From: JAAYDI01 sp052034005
GTDB taxonomy: Bacteria > Planctomycetota > Planctomycetia > Pirellulales > Pirellulaceae
Direction: 5' to 3'
Length of the DNA: 26,691 nucleotides
Assembly: GCA_052034005.1 (NCBI GenBank)
Contig: JBPOJB010000069.1
Coordinates: 1 to 26,691 of the forward strand
Part shown: positions 6,903 to 14,074 of the stretch, one piece after another
Layout: each line of letters begins with the position of its first letter
Numbering within the stretch: position 1 is the first letter of the stretch
The notes under the pieces: generated by a model
What the model saw: the letters and a program-made list of their open reading frames with translations, nothing else
Databases searched by the model: none
Told to the model about the DNA's origin: nothing
Position numbers and translations under genes: made by a program

Positions 6903-8753
6903 TCAGGGCGCGGTCCGCGCACGCTTGAACTCGTCCACGTTCGGCGCCGCCAGGTCGTGCAGTTGCGCGCTCAGCCGGCTCTCGCGCGGGGACCGGTCCG
7001 CGGCGACCCAGGGCAGCACGACCGTGAATTTGCTGCCGCGCCCCAGCGCGCTCTCGAAGCTGATCTCGCCATGGAGCAGCTTGCACAGCTCCTTGAGGAT
7101 CGACAAGCCCAGGCCGGTCCCGGCGTACTCCCGGCTCAACCCGTCCTCGCCCATGATCGAGCTGCTCTGCCGGAACTTCTCGAATATGATGTCGCGATCC
7201 TCCTCCGCGATCCCCACGCCGGTGTCGGTGACCGTCATGAGCAATCGGCCGCTGCTGTCGTGCCCGGCGAACACATCGACGCGCCCGCCTTCGGGCGTGA
7301 ACTTGATCGCGTTCGAGAGCAGGTTCGTGAGGATCTGCTGGACCTTGGCCTGGTCCTGGTACACGGCCGGCAGATGCGGCTCCACGGCGACCACCAGGTC
7401 GATGTTCTTGTCTTCAGCCAATGACCGGACCACGTCGCACTGGGCATGGATCACGGTGTCGATCCGGAACTCGCTGGGCCGGACTTCCATCTTGCCGGCC
7501 TCGAGCTTGGCCAGGTCGAGGATATCGTTGATCATCTCGAGCAGCACGCGGCCGGACTTCTGGATGTTGGCCGCGTACCGCTTCTGTTTCTCGTTGAGCG
7601 ATTCGATGCCCTGGAGCACCTCGGAGAAGCCGATGATGCTGTTGAGCGGCGTGCGCAGTTCGTGGCTCATGTTCGCCAGGAAATCGTCTTTCAATCGGTT
7701 CATCTCGTAGAGCCGCATGTTCAACTGGGCCAGCTCGTCCACCTTGCCGTCCAAGTCCTTGTTCACGCGCCGCAGCTCCGCCTGCGTGTCGGTCAAGTGC
7801 CGCAGCATCCGGTTGAACGACTGGGCCAGATCCTCGAACTCGTCGTTCGTGTGGATTTCGGCGCGCACCTCCATCTTGCCGCGGCTGACGTCGTCGCTCA
7901 CGTCCCGCAGGTGCTGCAGCGGCTTGACGATCACGTACCGGACGATCAGGTACAGCGTGATCATGGCCAGGAAGACGGTCAGGATCGCGACGGCGATCAG
8001 GATGGCGCGCGAGTTGCTGATCGCCTCCGCCGTGTCCGCATAGGGCAGAATCACCTTCATCGCCAGCATGGGCGGCTCCTCGGCGTAGGATTCGCCCACC
8101 TCGGCCACCGAGATGGCCCCGACGTCCGTCTGGGCGGTGTGGCAGCCGCGACAGGTCTGGTTGAAGTAGACCGGCTCGAAATAATGGTATTCCCCGCCCC
8201 CCTTGTCCGGCAGCCGGTCGACGAACACGGGGCGCTTGACCTTCTCCTCGGCTTCTCCCAGCGCTTGCCGCGGCGTCAGCTTCGGCAGGGGCGATTCCGC
8301 CTCCAGCATCGATTCGCGCCGCTGCTCCTTGAACTTCCGCTCCAGCTCGATCAGCAGCTGCTGTTCCACGTCGTCCTGCGGCTTCTCCGGCGTGACGTAG
8401 TTGAGCCAGAAGTTCTGATCGAGCGTGACGATCTCGTAATCGTAATCCTGGGTCTCCTCGACGTTGGTGATGATCTCCTGCAACCATTCGCGGCGCATCC
8501 GCGTGTCCCGGTCCTCGCTGTCCTGCTGAGCGCCGAGGGTGTGGAAGGTCAGCGAATGGATCTTGATCATGATGATGTCGATCAGGTCGTGGCCGTGGTT
8601 GCGGGTCGTGGTCATGACCATCTTGCCCGCGATCCGATCGACTCCCCAGAACGACCCGGTGATCAGCAGCAGCAGGCAGGCGCCGAACAGGAAGCGGCAC
8701 TTGCGCTCCAGGCTGGTTTCACCGAGGACTCGTTTGATGGAGCGGTAACTCAT
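6903..8753 (-). CDS. Membrane histidine kinase with a c-type heme-binding sensor domain
   Basis: This 616-aa sensor kinase runs from ATG 8753. A membrane helix at about 19-40 is followed by an extracytoplasmic domain with the heme-attachment motif CRGCH (201-205) in a Tll0287/DUF3365-like setting, then a second helix at about 250-272. A HAMP linker (about 271-322), a coiled segment, HisKA with His364 in NMSHELRTPLN, and an ATPase domain (N box 475-485, DTGVG 510-514, GTGLGL 545-550) complete it. The family is thought to sense redox state, oxygen or nitric oxide through covalent heme, which would have to be attached outside the membrane by a cytochrome c maturation system. No response regulator lies nearby, so the partner is elsewhere. 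The reading frame stays open far upstream (to 9698), but that part is antisense shadow of priA. Confidence 0.93.
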   Translation of the reverse strand: MSYRSIKRVLGETSLERKCRFLFGACLLLLITGSFWGVDRIAGKMVMTTTRNHGHDLIDIIMIKIHSLTFHTLGAQQDSEDRDTRMRREWLQEIITNVEETQDYDYEIVTLDQNFWLNYVTPEKPQDDVEQQLLIELERKFKEQRRESMLEAESPLPKLTPRQALGEAEEKVKRPVFVDRLPDKGGGEYHYFEPVYFNQTCRGCHTAQTDVGAISVAEVGESYAEEPPMLAMKVILPYADTAEAISNSRAILIAVAILTVFLAMITLYLIVRYVIVKPLQHLRDVSDDVSRGKMEVRAEIHTNDEFEDLAQSFNRMLRHLTDTQAELRRVNKDLDGKVDELAQLNMRLYEMNRLKDDFLANMSHELRTPLNSIIGFSEVLQGIESLNEKQKRYAANIQKSGRVLLEMINDILDLAKLEAGKMEVRPSEFRIDTVIHAQCDVVRSLAEDKNIDLVVAVEPHLPAVYQDQAKVQQILTNLLSNAIKFTPEGGRVDVFAGHDSSGRLLMTVTDTGVGIAEEDRDIIFEKFRQSSSIMGEDGLSREYAGTGLGLSILKELCKLLHGEISFESALGRGSKFTVVLPWVAADRSPRESRLSAQLHDLAAPNVDEFKRARTAP

Positions 8754-8859
8754 GGGACCTGATCGCCGGTTGGGAGCCGCGGCGACACGCCGTCGCCCGT
8801 CGCGCCGCGCAAGTCGACCATTCCTCGCGTGCCCGGGGGCTGGCGCGGCGCTTGCCGGT

Positions 8860-8865
8860 ATTCTA
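8860..8865 (-). promoter_or_regulatory. Candidate -10 element before the heme histidine kinase
   Basis: The minus strand reads TAGAAT at 8865-8860 in the 143-base gap between the end of priA and the kinase start at 8753. This is one base from the consensus. No good -35 lies at the right distance, so the call is weak. The gap itself shows the kinase need not depend on priA transcription. Confidence 0.25.
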
Positions 8866-8896
8866 CGGTGTGCGTGGTCGGGGAGCCAGAGCAACG

Positions 8897-11182
8897 TCAG
8901 AGCATGTCGACCGGGTCCACATCGACGATCCACAGGACGTTGTCCGGCGCCTGGAGGCCCTCGGTCGCCACGCGCGCGACGCGGTGCAGCGCCGATTGGT
9001 CGGCGTGGTAGAGCAGCAGATGGTAGCGGAAGTGGCCGCGGAGTTTGGGGAGCGGTGCCGCGACGGGGCCGAGGATGCGCGGCTCGACCCCCTGCTCCGC
9101 CGCCGCTTCGCGCAGCCGCGCCGCCACCTGCTCGGCAAACTGCGCGACCACCGGCTCCGCCGGCCCGCGCGCCACGATGCGGACCATCGCGGCCAGCGGC
9201 GGGTAGCCAAACTGGCGCCGCACCGGCAGCTCGCCCTGGGCGAACAGCGCGTAGTCGTGCCGCTGGGCCGCCACGATCGCCGGATGGTCCGGGCTGTACG
9301 TCTGCACCAGCACGCGGCCGCCCCGCGCGCCCCGCCCGGTCCGGCCCGCGACCTGCGTCACCAGCTGGAAGGTCCGCTCGGCCGCGCGGAAATCGGGCAG
9401 GTGCAGCGCGATGTCGGCGTTGATCACGCCGACCAGCGTCACGTTGGGAAAGTCCAACCCCTTGGCGATCATCTGCGTGCCCAGCAGGATCTTCACCTCC
9501 CCGTTCCGGAACCGGTCCAGCGCCGCCTCGTGGCTGCCCGGCTTGGACATCGAATCGCTGTCCATCCGCAGGCAGGGGACGTCCGGGAAACGCGACTGGA
9601 CTTCCACCTCCAGCCGCTCGGTGCCCAGCCCCGAGTAGCGGATGCCGTCGAATCGGCACTCCGGGCAGCGTGCCGGCGCGTCGATCTCGTAGTCGCAATA
9701 GTGGCAGGCGGCTCGCTCGCGCTGCCGGTGATGTGTCAGGGCAATGTCACAATGCGGGCACTTGACGACGAACCCGCAGGCGGGGCACTGGATCGTCGTG
9801 GAATACCCCCGCCGGTTCAGGAGCAGGATGACCTGCCCGCCTTCCCGCAGCGCCTCGCGCACGGCCTGGTAGAGCGGCTGGCTGATCGCACCGTAGGCGC
9901 GGCGCCCCTGCCCGCGCGTCCGCAGGTCGACAATGGCCACGTCGGGCAGCGGCCGGGCCGAGACACGGCGAGGCATGTCCACCAACCGATAGTCGCCGCA
10001 CACGGCCGCATGCCAGCTCTCGAGCGAGGGCGTGGCGGAGCCCAGGACCAGCGGCACGCTCTGGGCGACCGCGCGCTGCCGCGCCACCTCGCGGGCATGG
10101 TACCGCGGGGCCAGGTCCTGCTTGAACGACGCATCGTGCTCCTCGTCGATCACGATCAGGCCCAGGTCCGGCGTGGGCGCGAACACGGCGCTCCGCGCGC
10201 CGACCACCACCTGGACCTCGCCCCGCGCGATGCGCTGCCAGTGCCAGTGCCGCTCGGCGGGCGTCAACTGGCTGTGCAGGACCGCGACCCGCTCGAAACG
10301 GGATTCGAATCGCTGCCGCGTCTGCGGCGTCAGGCTGATCTCCGGCACCAGGACGATGGCTTGCCGGCCGTATTGGATCACCTCCTCAATCGCCTGGATG
10401 TAGACCTCCGTCTTCCCGCTGCCCGTCACCCCGTGGATCACAATCGTCTCGTGACGCCGCTGACGCAGCGACTGGAGGATCGCCTCGAGCGCGACCTGCT
10501 GGTCGGGATTGAGCACCAGGCGGCCGGTGCGCTCCACCACCCGCGGCGCGGGAACCACCTGCTGCACGCGCCGCGCCTGGGCCGCCACCAGCCCCTTGCG
10601 GCGCAGCTCCTGGATCGGCGCGAACGTGCAGCCCGCTGCCCGCGCCAACTCGACCAGCGTCAACCCCTGCGGCGCCATCGCCAGGATCTCCAGCGCCCGC
10701 GATTGCTTGGCGGGCAGGCGGAGCTGCGTCAGACGCGCCGCCACCTTCGTCGGGACCTGCAGGTATACCTGCTCACGCGTCCCCGCCCGGCCGCGCACGC
10801 CGGCCGGGAGCACCGCGTCCAGCACCTGGCCATGCGGACACAAATAGTAGTCCGCCATCCACGCCGTCAAACGCAGCATCGCCGGCGAGAGCAGCGCCTG
10901 CGGGTCGTGCACCTCGCGGATCGGCTTGAGCAGCCGCTCGGACCGCGCCCGGTTCTCGACCGCCGTGCAATACCCGATCCGCCTCCGGTTCCCACGCCCC
11001 AACGGCACCACCACGCGCACGCCCGGACGCACGCCCGCCCGCAGGGCGTCCGGCACTTCGTAGTCGTACGGACCGAACGGCACGTCCGCAAACACCACGG
11101 CCGCCACGCACAACTCCTGCTGCGCGTCCAACTCCCAAGGCGGCGGCCGCTTGTCAAACAGGTCTCGTTGCTCAGGGCCCAT
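8897..11182 (-). CDS. priA: Primosomal protein N' (replication restart helicase PriA)
   Basis: This 761-aa 3'-to-5' DNA helicase reloads the replisome at stalled forks. The N-terminal DNA-binding domain covers about 25-125 (VAAVVFADVPFGPYDYEVP). The helicase core has Walker A GVTGSGKT (251-258) and the DEEH box (346-349). The zinc-binding insertion typical of PriA is intact, with eight cysteines at 466, 469, 475, 478, 493, 496, 506 and 509. Motifs V and VI follow (GTQMIAKGLDFPNV and QVAGRTGRG). An in-frame ATG at 11254 would add 24 residues, but it has no ribosome site. I prefer ATG 11182, with GGGAG 11 bases upstream and homologous-looking sequence (PPPWEL) soon after. nadD diverges from it. 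Confidence 0.96.
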   Translation of the reverse strand: MGPEQRDLFDKRPPPWELDAQQELCVAAVVFADVPFGPYDYEVPDALRAGVRPGVRVVVPLGRGNRRRIGYCTAVENRARSERLLKPIREVHDPQALLSPAMLRLTAWMADYYLCPHGQVLDAVLPAGVRGRAGTREQVYLQVPTKVAARLTQLRLPAKQSRALEILAMAPQGLTLVELARAAGCTFAPIQELRRKGLVAAQARRVQQVVPAPRVVERTGRLVLNPDQQVALEAILQSLRQRRHETIVIHGVTGSGKTEVYIQAIEEVIQYGRQAIVLVPEISLTPQTRQRFESRFERVAVLHSQLTPAERHWHWQRIARGEVQVVVGARSAVFAPTPDLGLIVIDEEHDASFKQDLAPRYHAREVARQRAVAQSVPLVLGSATPSLESWHAAVCGDYRLVDMPRRVSARPLPDVAIVDLRTRGQGRRAYGAISQPLYQAVREALREGGQVILLLNRRGYSTTIQCPACGFVVKCPHCDIALTHHRQRERAACHYCDYEIDAPARCPECRFDGIRYSGLGTERLEVEVQSRFPDVPCLRMDSDSMSKPGSHEAALDRFRNGEVKILLGTQMIAKGLDFPNVTLVGVINADIALHLPDFRAAERTFQLVTQVAGRTGRGARGGRVLVQTYSPDHPAIVAAQRHDYALFAQGELPVRRQFGYPPLAAMVRIVARGPAEPVVAQFAEQVAARLREAAAEQGVEPRILGPVAAPLPKLRGHFRYHLLLYHADQSALHRVARVATEGLQAPDNVLWIVDVDPVDML

Positions 11183-11266
11183 CGACACGGCGACTCCCGG
11201 AACCGACAATGACAGCACCAGTCTAGGGGAACTCCGGGGTTTGTGCGATGACATGGTGAAGCGTCT

Positions 11267-11872
11267 ATGCGTCTGGGAGTCTTCGGCGGGTCCTTCGATC
11301 CGGTCCACTACGGGCACCTGCTGCTGGCCGAGTCGTGCCGGGAACAATGCGCGCTGGACCGCGTCTGGCTGCTGCCCGCCGCTTTGTCACCCTCGAAACA
11401 GGACCGCCGCACCGCCTCGGCACGCCACCGCGTCGAAATGCTGCGACTGGCCGTCGGCGGGCACCCGGCGATCGAAGTCAGCACGCTCGAAACCGATCGC
11501 GGGGGCGTCAGCTACACGGTCGATACCCTGAACGAATTGCACACCCGCTACCCGGACGCCGACCTGTTCCTGCTGATGGGTGCCGATACCCTGGCAGACC
11601 TGCCTCAGTGGCGGGAGGCACAACGGATCTGCCAACTGGCCATTCCCGTCGTCGTGCACCGCGCCGGGGCCGACGCGCCGTGCTACGCACAAATTGAACC
11701 GCTCGTTGCGCCCGACCGCTTCCACGTGATCCGCAGCCACCAGGTCACGATGCCGACCATCGGACTGTCCAGCACCGAAATCCGCACACGCGTGGCACGC
11801 GGCCAAAGCATTCGGTTCCAGACGCCTCGCGCGGTCGAGAAATACATCGAAACCCACCAGCTCTACCGGTGA
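11267..11872 (+). CDS. nadD: Nicotinate-nucleotide adenylyltransferase
   Basis: This 201-aa enzyme transfers AMP from ATP to nicotinate mononucleotide, the penultimate step of NAD synthesis, in the cytoplasm. It begins MRLGVFGGSFDPVHYGHLL, which contains the GGSFDP loop and the HxGH nucleotide-binding motif of the nucleotidyltransferase superfamily. The C-terminal ISSTEIR-type motif appears as LSSTEIRTRV, followed by the usual VEKYIETHQLY ending. Length is normal for NadD. It is divergent from priA (84 bases between starts) and its 3' end faces the 86-aa gene with 13 bases between them. Confidence 0.96.
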   Translation: MRLGVFGGSFDPVHYGHLLLAESCREQCALDRVWLLPAALSPSKQDRRTASARHRVEMLRLAVGGHPAIEVSTLETDRGGVSYTVDTLNELHTRYPDADLFLLMGADTLADLPQWREAQRICQLAIPVVVHRAGADAPCYAQIEPLVAPDRFHVIRSHQVTMPTIGLSSTEIRTRVARGQSIRFQTPRAVEKYIETHQLYR

Positions 11873-11885
11873 GCGGCCGCGCAGC

Positions 11886-12146
11886 TCACGCCGCGCTGCG
11901 GACCCCCAACATCTGCCGCATCGGCGGCGAAAGGTCCAGCAAGTGCACGGCCGGATCCTGCCGTAACGCCTCGACCACCTGCTCCAACTGCTCGTACACA
12001 CTCAATGCCAGATCGATGAAGATCCATTTCCGCCCGGCAAATTCGCACGCTCCACCACCCGTGCCGCCGAGCCACTCCTGGCGCGTGCGATACCCCAACC
12101 GATCCGCAACCTCACACGCCTGCTCCAACAACTCCACCGCGTGCAT
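11886..12146 (-). CDS. Small conserved hypothetical protein (86 aa)
   Basis: I recognise this as a short family seen in planctomycetes but know no function for it. ATG 12146 has a strong GGGGGAG ribosome site 5 bases upstream. Visible features are an amphipathic N-terminal helix (AVELLEQACEVADRLGYRTR), a central GGTGGGACEFAGRKWIFIDL stretch that looks like a beta hairpin with one conserved-looking cysteine, and a C-terminal helix with EQLEQVVEALR. There is no signal peptide or membrane segment. A perfect TATAAT box sits upstream at 12203-12208. It is tail-to-tail with nadD. The coding evidence (ribosome site, promoter, compact domain-like sequence) is good despite the small size. Confidence 0.8.
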   Translation of the reverse strand: MHAVELLEQACEVADRLGYRTRQEWLGGTGGGACEFAGRKWIFIDLALSVYEQLEQVVEALRQDPAVHLLDLSPPMRQMLGVRSAA

Positions 12147-12202
12147 CCCAGCTCCCCCATTTCGCCTTGAGTCCGTGGCCGAACCAGAATTGAGCAGGGC
12201 GG

Positions 12203-12208
12203 ATTATA
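12203..12208 (-). promoter_or_regulatory. -10 box (TATAAT) for the 86-aa gene
   Basis: The minus strand carries an exact TATAAT at 12208-12203, 57 bases before the ATG at 12146, in an otherwise GC-rich region. The -35 region has no clear TTGACA match. The location and the rarity of this word in GC-rich DNA make it a reasonable sigma-70-type promoter. Confidence 0.45.
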
Positions 12209-12409
12209 GCGGCTTCGGTTACAGTTGCCCAGCTCGGTTCGACGATACCTCACTTAGAGCTAACCGATTATCCGACAACACGTTAAGCCACAACTGCGGC
12301 GCAAGACAGCCCGGCCGCCGCGAGTGTGGCAAACGAGTCAAGATAGGCATCTGGCAGACCCCGCACGTGGCTCGCGTTTGAATGTGAATGTGGATAAGGA
12401 TTCCGCAGC

Positions 12410-13243
12410 ATGGCGCATGGCACCCCGAACTGCCCGTCACTGGAGGAGCAGGTTCAGATCCTGACGGCCCGACTGGAACAGGCGCAGAGCCTCACGTCGC
12501 TGGGCGAACTCGTCAGCACGACGACGCACGAGTTCAACAACGTGCTGATGACCATCATCAATTACGCCAAGCTGGGCCTGCGCTGCCGCGATGATGCGAC
12601 GCGCGACAAGGCGCTCGACAAGATCCTGGCCGCCAGCCAGAAGGCGGCTCGCATCACCAACACGATCCTGGGCGTGGCCCGCAACCGGTCGGACTCGTTC
12701 GAGTCGATGGATCTCAAACAGCTGGTGGACGACGCGCTCGTCCTGCTCGAACGGGAAATGAACAAGTACCGCATCACGGTGGACAAGCAGATTGCGGCCG
12801 TGCCGCCCGCCCTGGTCAACGGGAACCAAATCCAGCAGATCCTGCTGAACCTGCTGATCAACGCCCGGCAGGCCATGCCGCGCGGCGGCCGGATCCTGGT
12901 CAAACTCGACTACGATCCGTCCGAGGAGATGCTGGTCCTGGTGATCCGCGACAACGGCGCCGGCATCCCGGCCGACAAGCTGTCGCGCATCTTCGACCCC
13001 TTTTTCAGCACCAAGAGCGGGCCCGACGAAACGGGCAAGGGTGGGACCGGGCTGGGCCTGTCCACCTGCCGCGGCATTGTGGAAGCGCATCGCGGCCGGA
13101 TCCGGGTGCAAAGCACGGTCGGCAAAGGCACCGCGTTCACCATCATGCTGCCGGTGGCCCGGCCGACGCAGCCGACGGCCGCGACCCCCACACTGGGCGT
13201 CCCGGCGCCGACCGCGGATGCGGGCCAGCAGCCCACGTCCTGA
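12410..13243 (+). CDS. Soluble NtrB-like histidine kinase without a sensor domain
   Basis: This 277-aa protein is a minimal histidine kinase. A short coiled N-terminus (about 10-30) leads to the dimerisation helix with phospho-acceptor His40 in TTTHEFNNVLMTI, an H box of the NtrB/HPK4 type. The ATPase domain follows: N box 140-152 (ILLNLLINARQAM), G1 box DNGAG (181-185), F box DPFFSTK, and G2 box GTGLGLSTCRGIV (212-224). After about residue 250 there is a Pro/Ala/Thr-rich tail. No PAS, GAF, membrane or receiver domain is present, so input must come from a partner protein or from control of expression. A weak ribosome site (AAGGA) lies 10 bases before the ATG. It ends 17 bases from the convergent lipoprotein gene. 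Confidence 0.92.
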   Translation: MAHGTPNCPSLEEQVQILTARLEQAQSLTSLGELVSTTTHEFNNVLMTIINYAKLGLRCRDDATRDKALDKILAASQKAARITNTILGVARNRSDSFESMDLKQLVDDALVLLEREMNKYRITVDKQIAAVPPALVNGNQIQQILLNLLINARQAMPRGGRILVKLDYDPSEEMLVLVIRDNGAGIPADKLSRIFDPFFSTKSGPDETGKGGTGLGLSTCRGIVEAHRGRIRVQSTVGKGTAFTIMLPVARPTQPTAATPTLGVPAPTADAGQQPTS

Positions 13244-13260
13244 CCGAGACACAAGGCCGG

Positions 13261-13896
13261 CTACTGGGCGATCACCCCCAGGCGACCACGCAGGTCCGCC
13301 AGCATGCGCTGTTCCAGCATCGTGTCCCGGCCCATGGGAATCCAACCCAGCGTTCCTGGCCCGTCCGGCGGGTCCGACTGCGGCCGCTCAAGCCCCCCGT
13401 CGTGCCGCAACCCCTCGACGTTCACCGTCGAGAATTCCGGCTGGCTGACGTCCTCCAGTTCCTTGAATACCTGCAGGTCCACCAGGTACCCGCCGTCCGC
13501 CTGCGGCCGGACGAAGACCATCGCGCGACGGCGTATCGACTGCAGAGTCGCATACCGACGCTCAAACCCCAGCGAAGAATCCTGGTGCCACGGCTCGAGC
13601 GACGTGGCGCCCGGCTTGGGAAGGGTCTCGATCTGCCCTTCGGTCAGCACACCCCCGACCGACCGCACCCGTTCCTCCCGCCGGATATCAAAGTAATCGT
13701 CCACGGTATCGACGAGTTGATTCCAGAGGAACTCGCGATCGCTCAGCGGCACGTACATCGGGTTCTGGGCCAGGGCGGCCTGCGGGGGCGGATTGGCATG
13801 GTGCAGCCCGAGCCGTCCGTCATGCCATCGGCACGCGGCTGTCACCGTCGGCACGATCAGGAACACCGAAATCCAACACCATCCGATGGGTTTCAT
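13261..13896 (-). CDS. Planctomycete-type lipoprotein-like protein of unknown function
   Basis: This 211-aa protein starts at ATG 13896 (GGACGA upstream), which gives a short charged start, a hydrophobic stretch and a cysteine in VTAAC at 20-24. The lipobox is not canonical because Thr replaces the usual Leu at -3, so either lipidation or ordinary signal-peptide cleavage is possible. The mature part has the stretch LWNQLVDTVDDYFDIRRE, then VLTEGQIETLPKPGATSLEPW, a beta-rich core and a basic-acidic C-terminus with LGWIPMGRDTMLEQRM. I recall similar proteins widely in planctomycetes without an assigned role. In-frame ATGs at 13923 and 13941 are alternatives. It converges with the soluble kinase and diverges from the VIT/vWA gene. 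Confidence 0.8.
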   Translation of the reverse strand: MKPIGWCWISVFLIVPTVTAACRWHDGRLGLHHANPPPQAALAQNPMYVPLSDREFLWNQLVDTVDDYFDIRREERVRSVGGVLTEGQIETLPKPGATSLEPWHQDSSLGFERRYATLQSIRRRAMVFVRPQADGGYLVDLQVFKELEDVSQPEFSTVNVEGLRHDGGLERPQSDPPDGPGTLGWIPMGRDTMLEQRMLADLRGRLGVIAQ

Positions 13897-14074
13897 GACT
13901 CGTCCATGCGACGCGCGCAACATGATGGGGCCGGTCGTCATCCGGGGGGGCGGTAGTGTCCCGTAAAACGGGTTCGGCGACAAGGCCAGTTGGCGCCGGC
14001 AGGGAACTTTTCTGGGCCGTGGAGCGTCGCTAGAGCATACGGTTTCGTCTACGCGTTTGCGGGGAGGATGTCTG

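Noticed and set aside
5057..6928. 623-codon plus frame overlapping the sugar-isomerase-like gene
   Set aside because: Gly/Arg/Ala-rich shadow frame caused by high GC at third positions. The overlapping real gene has a Tat signal and a conserved core.
7446..8762. 438-codon plus frame opposite the heme histidine kinase
   Set aside because: His/Leu/Asp/Val-rich antisense shadow; every kinase motif is on the minus strand.
8852..11212. 786-codon plus frame opposite priA
   Set aside because: Arg/His/Leu-rich antisense shadow of PriA, which is complete with Walker A, DEEH and eight zinc cysteines.
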